Below are positions 42,923-52,580 of a DNA stretch of 64,000 nucleotides, piece by piece (positions within the stretch are counted from its first letter, which is position 1; the number at the start of each line of letters is the position of its first letter). The notes under the pieces were generated by a model. It was not told the origin of the DNA, searched no databases, and saw only the letters and a list, made by a program, of their open reading frames with translations. The translations under genes were made by a program, and so were the position numbers. This DNA is from Desulfosarcina sp. BuS5. GTDB lineage: Bacteria; Desulfobacterota; Desulfobacteria; Desulfobacterales; BuS5. The stretch lies in contig NZ_CP087952.1 of NCBI RefSeq assembly GCF_028752835.1, positions 1,345,041 through 1,409,040 on the forward strand. Direction: 5' to 3'.

Positions 42923-43303
42923 ATGCATATACCTGGATATCAAATGCGGAATGTGTTAAATATTTACACTAGACAGCTAAGGAATAACAAAAAATCCGCA
43001 AAGGAAAAACAGCACAACCGGGAAATGACTTTTGACCGTATCAGTATCTCGGCTGCGGGAAAACAGAAGGCGATCCTGGAAAAGATAACATCTAATATAG
43101 TTAAAAAAATTTTTAATTTTAACTTCGATAAATATATGGAATATAATGTGACAGCTCATCCTCGGGGAGAATTGAGCGGTAACGTTTCAGTTGAAAATAA
43201 TGATAATAAAAAACTGGTATTTCATACAATCGACAGCAATAATATCAAATACAGAGAAACTCTTGAAATAAACGAATCAGACTTTCTTGTTGAAGATGTC
43301 TAA
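42923..43303 (+). CDS. Small protein resembling DVU0524-type FlgM-associated proteins
   Basis: The 126-residue protein has a GGAAGAGGG binding site near its ATG. Its start MHIPGYQMRNVLNIYTRQLR and the RISISAAGKQKAILEKITSN segment resemble short proteins found beside the anti-sigma factor FlgM in sulfate reducers. No flagellar genes are visible nearby, so the link rests on sequence memory alone. The C-terminal half (YNVTAHPRGELSGNVSVENN) looks beta-rich. I am moderately sure that it is a real gene and unsure of the family. Confidence 0.5.
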   Translation: MHIPGYQMRNVLNIYTRQLRNNKKSAKEKQHNREMTFDRISISAAGKQKAILEKITSNIVKKIFNFNFDKYMEYNVTAHPRGELSGNVSVENNDNKKLVFHTIDSNNIKYRETLEINESDFLVEDV

Positions 43304-43567
43304 AAGGATATCAAGCACAGGCTTGCTTTATTTTTTGTGTTCCCCCTTTTTTTTGCCCCGTTAAATATAGCCTGAACAAAAATTATTGGATGAAAAATAA
43401 TAAGTTTAATTAGCAGTGCCTGAACGAAAATACTATTAATCAAAATAAAACAAGGCGTTATTGTTTGTTTATTTAAACAGAAATTTACCAACTCATTTTG
43501 CCTCATTCTATCTATCTGATATTTAAGGTAAAAAATTGGTCAACAATCAATATTTTCCAATACTTTT

Positions 43568-43660
43568 TGGCGGATTCGCTTCGTTTAATCCACCCTACAA
43601 ACTACCAACTTTTATATAAAATTGTAGGGTGGATTAAGGAGCGTAGCGACGAATCCACCA
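43568..43660. repeat. Long inverted repeat of the GGTGGATTCGTCGC / AATCCACCCTAC type
   Basis: tggcggattcgcttcgttta (from 43568, to 43600) is the imperfect complement of attaaggagcgtagcgacga and its flanks (43622-43660). Both arms include the aatccaccctac core, perfect over about 15 bases next to the loop. Copies of this sequence are widespread in proteobacterial intergenic DNA, from general knowledge. It dominates the 566-base gap 43304-43869. Confidence 0.75.
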
Positions 43661-43712
43661 AAGTCAACAATATCAAACAGTTATTCAGTTCGTAAATTTC
43701 TATTAAATGAAG

Positions 43713-43779
43713 TTTTAGGTGTTAAGGAAAAAATAGAACGTTTTTAGAGCTAATACCTAACGCCTAAAAGCTAATCGCT
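43713..43779. repeat. Inverted repeat containing the dispersed TAATACCTAAC motif
   Basis: ttttaggtgttaag (43713-43726) is a two-mismatch complement of cctaacgcctaaaa (43756-43769). The right part, 43751-43779, is 26/29 identical to 34688-34716. It is a second member of the palindromic family seen beside the NIL/ferredoxin gene. Confidence 0.6.
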
Positions 43780-43869
43780 TTAAATCTTCGTTGAGAAAAA
43801 AAGCTGGAAATACTTATTTTATCAACATGATAGATAGTTTTCGTTCTGGTACAATTAGTGAGTTTAGTA

Positions 43870-45381
43870 ATGAAAAAAAAGATTCTTGTAGTCGATGATA
43901 ATCGTGTACTGCTAAATTTTATTGACAGGATGCTGAGAAAGGAAGGGCATGAGGTGGCTATCGCAGGCGACGCTTTTGCAGCTCTGAACATCCTGACTGA
44001 TTTTGTTCCTGATGTAATGTTTATAGATTTTATAATGCCCACAATTGATGGTGATAAACTCTGCCAGATTGTTCGGAAAATGCGGCATATGGAGAATTGT
44101 TATATCGTTTTCATTACAGCAGCAGCAGCAGAGCTGGATTTTGACTATACAAAGGTAGGCGCGAATGCCTGCATTGCCAAAGGTTCTTTTGAATCTGTTG
44201 CCGGATATATCAAGGATGCAATCAGGGAGTCCGACATGACGCATAGAAACAGCATTCCCAAGGCAATTATGGGTCTTGAGTCTATAAATGCAAGGCAGAT
44301 GACAAAAGAACTCCTTTCACGGCACCGCCATTTGCAGACGATTCTTGAAAGAATGGCCCAGGGAATCCTGGAAATTCAGTTCGATAAAGTCGTTTATGCA
44401 AATTCTGCCGCAATCGCCTTTTTCGAGATGTCATATGAAGATATCATTGCATCATATCCACCTGATTTATTTGAAGACGGTGTGCGATCTGACATTGAAG
44501 CCATCATGAATCTTAACAACAGTTTGTCAGAGTTTCATAACCGTGATTTAAACACGGAACTGAACGGCCGGCAAGTATTAATCGAGTCTTTTCCCGTGGG
44601 AACAGAACCTACAGCAATCCTTCTGATCACTGATGTTACCCATAGAAAACGTCTTGAAACCAAATTTAATGAATTCAGAAGACTGGAAGCCATAGGGACC
44701 CTGGCAGGGGGGGTTGCCCATGATATAAATAATCTGCTTATGGGAATACAGGGCAACACTTCACTAATGCTGCTTGAAATAGAAAAAGATGATATTCACT
44801 TTAATTCTGTTAAAAGTATTGAAAGATGTGTAAAAAAGGGCTCCAAGCTTACAAAAGAGCTCCTCGGTTTTGCCAGAGGTGGTAAATATCTTGTTCGGTA
44901 TATAGCTTTAAACGACCTTATCGAAAAGAATATATATATATTTGATGATACAAACAGAATTATAAATCTCAATAAAGAGTATCAGGATGACTTATGGGCC
45001 ATAGAAGCCGATGAGAAACAGATAGAGCAAGTGCTGGAAACTATCTTCGTGAACGCATCCCAGGCAATTGGGACAAAAAGAGGAGAGATCAGCATAAAAA
45101 CAGAGAACATTTCCTTAACAAAAAATTTTACTGAACAATTTGAGGTTGAAGAGGGGGACTATGTAAAGATGTCTTTGGCGGATAACGGCATCGGCATAGA
45201 TAATTCGGATAAGGATAGAATTTTTGAGCCATTTTTTACAACCAAAGAAATCGGCACCGGCTTGGGACTTGCGGCTGCTTTTGGTATAATAAAAAATCAT
45301 TATGGTATCATAAACTTTTCAAGTAAAAAAGGCCAAGGTACTACTTTTAATATTTACTTGCCGGCGATTACCCAGGAGTAA
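43870..45381 (+). CDS. Receiver-PAS-histidine kinase
   Basis: I take ATG 43870 (MKKKILVVDDN) rather than GTG 43858. The 503-residue protein starts with a receiver domain (about 1-125, with DD near the start, VMFIDFIMP for the phosphoacceptor Asp and CIAKGS for the Lys). It continues with a PAS-like region (about 160-260) and ends in a kinase core: EAIGTLAGGVAHDINNLLMG for the phosphorylated His, then an ATPase domain (VFVNASQAIG, SLADNGIGIDN, TKEIGTGLGLAAAFGII). No membrane segment is present. It is followed by a hybrid kinase 9 bases later, so it opens a phosphorelay operon. Confidence 0.88.
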   Translation: MKKKILVVDDNRVLLNFIDRMLRKEGHEVAIAGDAFAALNILTDFVPDVMFIDFIMPTIDGDKLCQIVRKMRHMENCYIVFITAAAAELDFDYTKVGANACIAKGSFESVAGYIKDAIRESDMTHRNSIPKAIMGLESINARQMTKELLSRHRHLQTILERMAQGILEIQFDKVVYANSAAIAFFEMSYEDIIASYPPDLFEDGVRSDIEAIMNLNNSLSEFHNRDLNTELNGRQVLIESFPVGTEPTAILLITDVTHRKRLETKFNEFRRLEAIGTLAGGVAHDINNLLMGIQGNTSLMLLEIEKDDIHFNSVKSIERCVKKGSKLTKELLGFARGGKYLVRYIALNDLIEKNIYIFDDTNRIINLNKEYQDDLWAIEADEKQIEQVLETIFVNASQAIGTKRGEISIKTENISLTKNFTEQFEVEEGDYVKMSLADNGIGIDNSDKDRIFEPFFTTKEIGTGLGLAAAFGIIKNHYGIINFSSKKGQGTTFNIYLPAITQE

Positions 45382-45390
45382 AGGTTCGGG

Positions 45391-47991
45391 ATGACTAATA
45401 AAATAAAGAAACATAGTACAGGTTTGATGGACCGTATGGTTTTTATAGGATGCGGTCTGGCAGCTATTTATTGGATTCTTGAATCTTTGATGACTACCTT
45501 GCAGAATGAAGGGACATCATTTCTATACAATTTTATTGGGTATAGTGCCGATGAAATTTTTGCTCGCCTGCTGGTATTCTGTTTTTTCCTGATATTCGGT
45601 TCCCACGCTCAGTATACAATCAACCAGCGCAGAAAGCTTGACGAGGCACTGGTAAAAAGCGAGGAAAAATATAGAACAATTATTGAGAACATTGAAGATG
45701 GTTATTATGAAGCTGATCTTGAAGGCTTTTTTTCTTTTGTAAATGATTCCATGAGCAGGATTACAGGATATTCCAAAGAAAAGTTGAGGACTGCCGATTT
45801 CAGGCTTTTTACGGATGATAATAATTTTATAAAACTAAATGATACTTTTAAAAACATATTACAAAATGTCATAGATACTGCTTTAATAGATTTGACATTT
45901 ATAAAACCTGAAGGAACGGAATCTTTTGTTGAGGCATCAGTTTATTTAAAAAAAGATTCCAGAGGCAGAGCAAAAGAATTCAGAGGGCTGATAAGGGATG
46001 TTACAAGACGCAGACAAACAGAAGCTTTAAAGCAGGAAAAAGCCGCGGCAGAGGCGGCCAGCAGGGCAAAGAGCGAATTTCTTGCAAACATGAGCCATGA
46101 GATAAGAACACCGCTAAATTCAATAATAGGCCTCATTGAGTTAATGTCTGATTCAAATCTTGATGCTGAACAAAAAGAAGATCTGGATGTTGTGCTGTCT
46201 GCGGCCTATGCGCTTCTTTCCATAATTAATGATATACTGGATTTTTCAAAAATTGAAGCCGGAAGACTGGAACTTGAGAACATAGCTGTAAACCTCAGGA
46301 ACATGATCGGAGATTCTTTAAAAATAATTGCAAAAAATGCTCATGAAAAAGGGCTTGAACTTGCCTACCGGGTGGCACCTGACGTTCCTGATTACATATT
46401 GGGAGACTCTGCCCGATTAAGGCAGGTACTTTTAAACCTGGCGGGTAATGCAGTAAAATTCACTGAAAAAGGGGAGGTTATAGTCTCGGTTGAAGCGGCA
46501 ATGTTTACAGAGACTAAAGTTGATCTTGTTTTTTCTGTTATAGATACTGGGATAGGTATTGCCGAAGATAAACTGGATAAGGTATTCAGCCCGTTTGAAC
46601 AGGCGGACAGCGGCACATCAAGAAGGTTTGGAGGCACAGGACTCGGTCTGGCAGTATCTGCGCGGCTTGTGGAATTGATGGGTGGAACAATCCGGCTGGA
46701 AAGCGCCCCCGGCAAAGGGAGCAACTTTTATTTTAGCATTTCTTTTGATGTGTCGACAGACGAAAAGCCAGATTTTCAGTCTAATGATTTAAGCGGCGTC
46801 AGGGCCTTGGTAGTTGACGATAATGCTTCAAGCTGCAACATCATAACGGAGATGCTGGAAAGCTGGAATATTTCCGCAAAAAGTTCATTATTAACTGGGG
46901 AGGCAAAAAAAATATTAATAGATGCCGCTAACCATGGTGAACCCTTTGATATTGTGATAATCGATTTTGATTTGGTGAATTCTGAAAAAAGCAGTTTGCC
47001 GGAATGGATAAAAAGAGATGATATGGTTAGTGCAAACATAATCATGATGCTCACATCATCATGTCATCGTAACTGCAAGGATCTGCTCGACTCCTATGCA
47101 AAGACCAGAATCAACAAACCTGTAATGCCCTCAGATCTGCTCGATGCGGTAATGATTGCTCTCGATTTAAAAAAAATCGAATTTGGAACGGAGAAAAAAG
47201 CTTTTTACCCCGATCCCCAGGTTAGTCATGTGTTATTACATTTTCTTGTTGCCGAAGATACCCCCTTTAATCAGAAATTTATCCACCGTCTTCTTGATCG
47301 CTGGGGTTTTAATGCAGATATAGTTGAAAACGGTTATGAAGTCCTGGAGGCTTTGAAAAAAAAGAGTTACGACCTTCTGCTGATGGATATTCAAATGCCG
47401 GAGATGGATGGATTGGAAGCTGCCAGGGCTGTCAGGAAGATTGAGAAAGAAAAAGGCGGACATATACCGATTATTGCTATGACCGCACATACAATGAAAG
47501 GTGACCGTGAATTATGCATAAACGCGGGTATGGATGATTATGTATCAAAGCCCATCTCTTCTGAAATACTTTATCAAGCAATAAAAGCACTTTTGCCGGG
47601 AAGGTTGTCTGAAACAAATCCATCTTACAAAAAAGCAGAAAAGGATGTTATATTTGATAAAGAGAGACTCCTGGAAATATTTGATAACGACTGGAATTTT
47701 TTTAAAGAATCTGTAGATATGTTTCAGGCAGACTATCCTGATATGATCGTGGCTGTAAAAAATGCGTTAAAGGAAAGTAATTCCAATGCCCTTAGACGTT
47801 CGGCGCATGCGTTAAAAGGAATCTTGGGCAATTTTCAGGCGGAATCAGCTGTAGAAGCAGCTTATCATCTTGAACAAATGGGTACCAACGGAGACTTCTG
47901 CGAAGCAGAAAACAAATTCAGGCAACTTGAATACGTAGTAGATAAATTTTCAAAAGAACTGTCCGGGTTTGTTGAGGATATAAAGGTTTGA
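45391..47991 (+). CDS. Membrane hybrid histidine kinase (PAS-HisKA-HATPase-REC-REC-HPt)
   Basis: The 866-residue protein has two membrane helices near the N-terminus (about 13-35 and 50-70), a PAS domain (about 92-210) and a dimerisation His in KSEFLANMSHEIRTPLNSII (about 227-246). The ATPase domain (NLAGNAVKFTEKGEV, DTGIGIAEDKL, GGTGLGLAVSA) is followed by a first receiver (about 468-590, IDFDL), a second receiver (about 613-735, LLMDIQMPEMDGLEA), and a C-terminal HPt domain (RRSAHALKGILGNFQ). Every phosphotransfer residue I can locate is present. The stop overlaps the next gene's TTG start as TTGA. Confidence 0.9.
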   Translation: MTNKIKKHSTGLMDRMVFIGCGLAAIYWILESLMTTLQNEGTSFLYNFIGYSADEIFARLLVFCFFLIFGSHAQYTINQRRKLDEALVKSEEKYRTIIENIEDGYYEADLEGFFSFVNDSMSRITGYSKEKLRTADFRLFTDDNNFIKLNDTFKNILQNVIDTALIDLTFIKPEGTESFVEASVYLKKDSRGRAKEFRGLIRDVTRRRQTEALKQEKAAAEAASRAKSEFLANMSHEIRTPLNSIIGLIELMSDSNLDAEQKEDLDVVLSAAYALLSIINDILDFSKIEAGRLELENIAVNLRNMIGDSLKIIAKNAHEKGLELAYRVAPDVPDYILGDSARLRQVLLNLAGNAVKFTEKGEVIVSVEAAMFTETKVDLVFSVIDTGIGIAEDKLDKVFSPFEQADSGTSRRFGGTGLGLAVSARLVELMGGTIRLESAPGKGSNFYFSISFDVSTDEKPDFQSNDLSGVRALVVDDNASSCNIITEMLESWNISAKSSLLTGEAKKILIDAANHGEPFDIVIIDFDLVNSEKSSLPEWIKRDDMVSANIIMMLTSSCHRNCKDLLDSYAKTRINKPVMPSDLLDAVMIALDLKKIEFGTEKKAFYPDPQVSHVLLHFLVAEDTPFNQKFIHRLLDRWGFNADIVENGYEVLEALKKKSYDLLLMDIQMPEMDGLEAARAVRKIEKEKGGHIPIIAMTAHTMKGDRELCINAGMDDYVSKPISSEILYQAIKALLPGRLSETNPSYKKAEKDVIFDKERLLEIFDNDWNFFKESVDMFQADYPDMIVAVKNALKESNSNALRRSAHALKGILGNFQAESAVEAAYHLEQMGTNGDFCEAENKFRQLEYVVDKFSKELSGFVEDIKV

Positions 47992-49013
47992 ATATACTTG
48001 CCGTAGATGATGAGGCAGTAACGCTGAGCCGTGTTAAACATTATCTGAAAAAGTGGGGTTATAATATCTTGACCGCCGGAAATGGTGTTGAGGCGCTGGA
48101 AAAATTTTTATCCGAAGATATTGATATTATACTTACAGACTGGATAATGCCTGAAATGGATGGGCCCGAGTTGATAAGAGAAATACATAATAACAGTAAA
48201 CGCTATGTATATATAATTTTATTAACATCAAAGAGGGAGACTGACGATCTTGTAAGTGCTCTTTCGGAAGCTGGAGCGGACGATTATATTGTCAAACCCT
48301 TTAATCCCGAAGAGTTGCAGGCACGGGTAAGGGTGGGTGAACGTACGGTTTTGCTGGAGAGAAAACTACGGGAGTACAATAATGACCTGGAAAATACAGT
48401 CCGAATGCAGACTCGAATTATTCGTCAGACCCAGGAAGAAACAATTTTCAGATTGCTTAGTGCCCTCGAAGCAAGAGATAAAGAAACAGGCGGTCATGTT
48501 AGAAGGATAGGACTTTACAGCGCCAGGTTAGCAAAAGCTGCGGGATGGACACAGGATAAGATTGATGATATTCTCATTGCCGCATCCATGCATGACATTG
48601 GCAAGATAGGAGTTTCCGATTCAATTTTATGCAAAAAGGGGAGGCTGACCGAAGCTGAGTTTGAGATTATAAAATCACATACAATAATCGGTGGACGGAT
48701 TTTAGGTAATTCAAAACTTCCCATGCTTCAGATAGCGCATGATATTGCATTGTACCATCATGAAAAATGGGATGGATCCGGTTATCCTTGCGGACTAATC
48801 GGCGAGCAGATTCCTGAAGCAGTCTGTATCGTGGCTCTGGTTGATGTTTATGATGCCCTTGGACAGGGACGTATTTATCGCAAGGCTTTGAGTGAGGAAG
48901 CAGTTCTTGCCAAGATGTATGAAGAAAGAGAATCACATTTTAATCCGGATTTATTTAACATATTCACTGAATTAATACCTGAATTCAGAGATATTGCAAA
49001 GAATAACCCGTAA
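47988..49013 (+). CDS. Response regulator with HD-GYP phosphodiesterase output
   Basis: The start is TTG 47988, overlapping the kinase stop. The 341-residue protein has a receiver domain (about 1-120, ILTDWIMPEMDGPEL, with Lys in YIVKPFNPEEL), a short coiled linker, then an HD-GYP domain: GGHVRRIGLYSARL, ASMHDIGKIGVSDSIL, DIALYHHEKWDGSGYPCG and ALVDVYDALGQGRIYRK. HD-GYP enzymes hydrolyse cyclic di-GMP, so the three-gene system probably ends in control of that messenger. The likely path is kinase, receivers, HPt, then this regulator, inferred from domain order and gene overlap. Confidence 0.92.
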   Translation: MNILAVDDEAVTLSRVKHYLKKWGYNILTAGNGVEALEKFLSEDIDIILTDWIMPEMDGPELIREIHNNSKRYVYIILLTSKRETDDLVSALSEAGADDYIVKPFNPEELQARVRVGERTVLLERKLREYNNDLENTVRMQTRIIRQTQEETIFRLLSALEARDKETGGHVRRIGLYSARLAKAAGWTQDKIDDILIAASMHDIGKIGVSDSILCKKGRLTEAEFEIIKSHTIIGGRILGNSKLPMLQIAHDIALYHHEKWDGSGYPCGLIGEQIPEAVCIVALVDVYDALGQGRIYRKALSEEAVLAKMYEERESHFNPDLFNIFTELIPEFRDIAKNNP

Positions 49014-49033
49014 TTTTTAAAAGGAGCTTATAA

Positions 49034-50215
49034 ATGGCAGGACCTTTAAAAGGATTAAAAATAATAGATTTTTCAACTTTATTACCAGGGCCTTATGCAA
49101 CAATGGCGCTGGCAGATCTCGGGGCTGATGTTTTGCGTATTGTATCTGGTTCCAGACCGGATCTTACCGATTTTATGCCCCCGATACTTCCAAATACAAA
49201 AATTTCAGCAAACGGAGCCTGGATGGGGCGTGGCAAACGTTCCATCACTCTTAATCTTAAAGATAAAAGGGCGATAAAAATAGTGCATCAGCTGCTTGCA
49301 GATTACGATATAATTGTTGAGCAGTTTCGGCCCGGTGTCATGGATAGATTGGGATTAGGTTATTCCGATCTGAAAAAGGTTAACCCGGCAATTATATACG
49401 GTTCACTCACAGGGTACGGTCAGACCGGCCCCTTGAGCAAGAAAGCCGGCCATGATATAAATTACATCTCCCGCTCAGGACTAATGAGCTATTCCGGTCG
49501 CAACGATACAGGGCCAAGCCTGACAGGCATGCAGATAGCAGATGTAGCATCCGGTTCAAACAACATGATTATTGCCATTCTTTCTGCAGTCTACTACAGG
49601 AGCAATACCGGGAAGGGGCAGCATCTTGACATCTCGATGATGGACGGTGTCGTCGCCTTTAATGCTATGACAGGTGCGGCATTTCTCGCTGGTGGAGATG
49701 AACCCTTAAGAGAATCGGAATTTTTGAATGGCGGCTGTCTTTATGATTTTTATCAGACTGAAGATAATAAGTATCTTAGTTTCGGAGGGCTGGAGTCTAA
49801 GTTTTTTTCAGCATTCTGCAAGGCAATCGGTTGCGATGATTTTATCGAAGGAGGTGTAAACCCTGAAGGGGTGCAAAACATCAAGAAGAGGGTTCGAAAA
49901 ATTATCAGTCAAAAGAGACTTGATGACTGGATGAAAATTTTTGATCAAGTCGATGCGTGCGTTGAGCCTGTTTTTACACTTGAAGAAGCTTTCAGCGATC
50001 CCCATATAATTGAGCGGGGGCTGATCATAGATGTTGAAATTCCTGGAGGCGGCACTGTAAAACAGATTGCAAATCCGATCAAGTTTTCCGAGACTCAGCC
50101 TGAGTATAACACCATCGGCCAACCGGCAGGTACACACACAAAAGATGTTTTGAAGTCACTTGGATATTCTGAAAATGATGTGGAAGAATTTGAAAAGACA
50201 GGTCTTTTTTCTTAG
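49034..50215 (+). CDS. Family III CoA-transferase (CaiB/BaiF type)
   Basis: The 393-residue enzyme moves CoA between carboxylic acids through a Glu/Asp-linked mechanism. It shows [60 protein letters not shown] and [20 protein letters not shown], where the conserved Asp of the DxS motif is the predicted nucleophile. The C-terminal half with [14 protein letters not shown] is complete. The substrate is unknown; related enzymes act on carnitine, bile acid, oxalyl or benzylsuccinyl CoA esters. A GGAG site precedes the ATG. Confidence 0.88.
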   Translation: MAGPLKGLKIIDFSTLLPGPYATMALADLGADVLRIVSGSRPDLTDFMPPILPNTKISANGAWMGRGKRSITLNLKDKRAIKIVHQLLADYDIIVEQFRPGVMDRLGLGYSDLKKVNPAIIYGSLTGYGQTGPLSKKAGHDINYISRSGLMSYSGRNDTGPSLTGMQIADVASGSNNMIIAILSAVYYRSNTGKGQHLDISMMDGVVAFNAMTGAAFLAGGDEPLRESEFLNGGCLYDFYQTEDNKYLSFGGLESKFFSAFCKAIGCDDFIEGGVNPEGVQNIKKRVRKIISQKRLDDWMKIFDQVDACVEPVFTLEEAFSDPHIIERGLIIDVEIPGGGTVKQIANPIKFSETQPEYNTIGQPAGTHTKDVLKSLGYSENDVEEFEKTGLFS

Positions 50216-51000
50216 TGCCTCAAAAAACTGAACCCCGATATTTTATCCGCACAATCACCGGGAGGTTCTTTGGAAAGCTGAAAGAAGCCGGCCGAGACCT
50301 GTTGCCTATAATCCTGGTCATCGTCTTTTTTCAGCTTGCCATACTTCGCCAGCCGTTTCCGGACCTCCTTGAGGTGCTTATGGGCACGACCTTAGTGGTA
50401 ATCGGCCTCATGCTGTTTGTTCAGGGCCTTGAAATGGGCCTGTTTCCGATCGGGGAGAATCTTGCCGTCGCTTTTGCACAAAAAGGGAGTCTGGTCTGGT
50501 TGCTGCTCTTTGGATTCGGCTTAGGGTTTTCCACCACCGTGGCCGAGCCCGCCCTGATTGCCATCACCCAGGAAGCCGCAAAAGTGGCGGCTCAAGCGGA
50601 CATTATCGCGCCTGGCGCAAACGACAGGGCATACTATGCCCTGGGCTTGCGCTTTACGGTGGCTGTCTCAGTGGGGCTGGCTATCGCAATTGGCATAATA
50701 CGTATCCTGCGCGGCTGGCCTGTTCATTATCTGATTATCGCCGGCTACATGATTGTCGTTTTGATGACTTTAATAGCACCTAAGGAAATTGTGGGTATTG
50801 CCTATGACTCCGGAGGCGTCACCACTTCCACGATCACAGTGCCCCTTGTCACCGCCCTGGGGGTCGGCCTTGCTTCATCTATCCGGGGTCGCAACCACAT
50901 GATGGACGGTTTTGGCATGATTGCCTTTGCCTCACTGCTTCCTGTGATTTTTGTTCTTGGCTTTGGTATGATAGTATTTGGTGTTAAAGTGCCATGGTAG
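50215..51000 (+). CDS. DUF1538 membrane protein, first copy
   Basis: The 261-residue protein starts at GTG 50215, whose G is the last base of the CoA-transferase stop. It has about seven hydrophobic segments and the family signature [20 protein letters not shown], plus [20 protein letters not shown] and [23 protein letters not shown]1538 proteins are presumed transporters of unknown substrate. The next gene encodes a second, similar copy, adjacent with no gap, and a PII-like protein follows. Confidence 0.85.
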   Translation: MPQKTEPRYFIRTITGRFFGKLKEAGRDLLPIILVIVFFQLAILRQPFPDLLEVLMGTTLVVIGLMLFVQGLEMGLFPIGENLAVAFAQKGSLVWLLLFGFGLGFSTTVAEPALIAITQEAAKVAAQADIIAPGANDRAYYALGLRFTVAVSVGLAIAIGIIRILRGWPVHYLIIAGYMIVVLMTLIAPKEIVGIAYDSGGVTTSTITVPLVTALGVGLASSIRGRNHMMDGFGMIAFASLLPVIFVLGFGMIVFGVKVPW

Positions 51001-51786
51001 ATGGATATGCTGATTGAAATTGCACAGACATTTATGGTTACATGCAGGGATTTTTTTCCGGTTCTGGCGCTTATAGCTGGTTTCCAGTATATCGTTCTGC
51101 GCCAGCCCATCCCGCACTTGCGTAAGGTGATTGTGGGCTTCTGTTGTGTGCTGGCAGGTCTATCTTTGTTCCTTGTGGGATTGGAGAAGGCCCTTTTTCC
51201 GGTGGGAAAAATTATGGCCAAACAGCTGTCTGCCCAGGAGTTTTTGTTCGGAAGCGATATGGTACCTGATAATCCTGAATGGCGGGATTATGTCTGGGTT
51301 TATCTGTTTGCCGCCCTGATCGGTTTTACCACAACTATAGCAGAACCTGCGCTCATGGCTGTTGCTTATAAGGCGTATCATGTATCCGGCGGCACCATCA
51401 GCCAATGGGGGTTTCGGCTTGTCGTCGCCTTTGGAGTAGCGCTCGGGATTGCAATCGGCACATTCCGGATAATTACAGGGACTCCTCTCTTTTTATATAT
51501 CGCGGCCGGATACCTTATAGTGGTGGTGCAGACTATCTTTGCTCCAAAAACCATCATCCCCCTAGCTTACGATTCCGGAGGGGTAACCACATCTACCGTG
51601 ACAGTTCCATTAGTTGCGGCCTTAGGCCTGGGTCTTTCAGCAACCATCCCGGGACGCAATCCGGCCCTGGACGGCTTTGGCCTGATCGCGTTTGCAAGTT
51701 TATTCCCAATTATAACTGTGCTGGGTTATGCCCAGGTTGTTGAATTGTGGGCAAGAATACGTTTGAAGTTCAACAGGGAGGGATAA
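51001..51786 (+). CDS. DUF1538 membrane protein, second copy
   Basis: The ATG directly follows the TAG of the first copy. The 261-residue protein repeats the same landmarks: [60 protein letters not shown] and GFGLIAFASLFPIITVLGYA. Related genomes often fuse the two halves into one protein, from family knowledge. Together the copies probably form one transporter made from two homologous subunits. A PII-like gene starts 1 base after the stop. Confidence 0.85.
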   Translation: MDMLIEIAQTFMVTCRDFFPVLALIAGFQYIVLRQPIPHLRKVIVGFCCVLAGLSLFLVGLEKALFPVGKIMAKQLSAQEFLFGSDMVPDNPEWRDYVWVYLFAALIGFTTTIAEPALMAVAYKAYHVSGGTISQWGFRLVVAFGVALGIAIGTFRIITGTPLFLYIAAGYLIVVVQTIFAPKTIIPLAYDSGGVTTSTVTVPLVAALGLGLSATIPGRNPALDGFGLIAFASLFPIITVLGYAQVVELWARIRLKFNREG

Positions 51787-51787
51787 A

Positions 51788-52126
51788 ATGCGCTTTAAGT
51801 TAATCATTACAACAGTGAAAACCGATTTGACCGACAGCGTCATAGATGCGGCAAAAAAGGCAGGGGCCACTGGTGCTACGTGCATTACAGCGCGCGGCAC
51901 AGGCATTCATGAGGCAAAGACATTTTTTGGCTTAACTCTCGAAACACAAACAAATTTGATCATATTCCTGTTGGAGGAACACCTCGTGGAAGCGGTTATG
52001 AAAGCAATCTACGAAGCCGGGCACTTTGAAAAACCCGGCACCGGTATTGCTTTCGTTTTGCCGGTGGACCAAGTGGCCGGCCTGGAGAGCCAGATGGAGC
52101 ATTTTAAGAAGGAAGAGGTTCTATAA
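51788..52126 (+). CDS. PII-family signalling protein
   Basis: The 112-residue protein has the PII ferredoxin-like fold: MRFKLIITTVKTDLTDSVID, GATGATCITARGTGIHEAKT matching the T-loop region (truncated relative to GlnB, and with no uridylylation Tyr at the usual place), and a C-terminal EAGHFEKPGTGIAFVLPVDQ. PII proteins usually bind ATP/ADP and control a transporter. With the two DUF1538 genes immediately before it, it is most likely the regulator of that transporter. GGGA precedes the ATG. Confidence 0.88.
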   Translation: MRFKLIITTVKTDLTDSVIDAAKKAGATGATCITARGTGIHEAKTFFGLTLETQTNLIIFLLEEHLVEAVMKAIYEAGHFEKPGTGIAFVLPVDQVAGLESQMEHFKKEEVL

Positions 52127-52167
52127 TAGTGCTTTGGAACCTCGAAATCAGGAGACGGGGATCCGAT

Positions 52168-52353
52168 TCAAACCTTGTTATTATCTTCAATTGGTTCTGA
52201 AGACTTGTTGTCCGCCTCTGATGAGGCGCTTTTGAAATTTTTTATAGCTTTTCCGATTCCTGAACCTATTTCAGGAAGCTTGCCGGCTCCAAAAATAATC
52301 AGAACAATAACAAGAATAATGGAAAGCTCCCAAATACTGATTCCACCGAACAT
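52168..52353 (-). CDS. tatA: Twin-arginine translocase subunit TatA/TatE
   Basis: I start at ATG 52353, preceded by AAGGAGAG. The 61-residue protein begins [20 protein letters not shown], one membrane helix, then the FGAGKLPE hinge and an amphipathic helix ([16 protein letters not shown]) with a charged tail. This is the TatA/E pattern for exporting folded proteins. No tatB or tatC is adjacent. The gene is on the minus strand, convergent with the PII gene. Confidence 0.93.
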   Translation of the reverse strand: MFGGISIWELSIILVIVLIIFGAGKLPEIGSGIGKAIKNFKSASSEADNKSSEPIEDNNKV

Positions 52354-52580
52354 GATTGATTCTCTCCTTTTGAGTTTACTTTTTAAAAAACATATATCTT
52401 TATAACATCGTGTACATTTTACTGTCAATCTTTAAACCACACAAAAAGACCAGGCTGTCCTATGAAGTAAATATATATTTCTCGATTGACGCATACTTTT
52501 TTTTGAAATACTTCATTAAACCAATAAAAAATGTTATAAATATTTTTTAGTGTTTTTCGTAATAATGCAGGAGATTTTTT

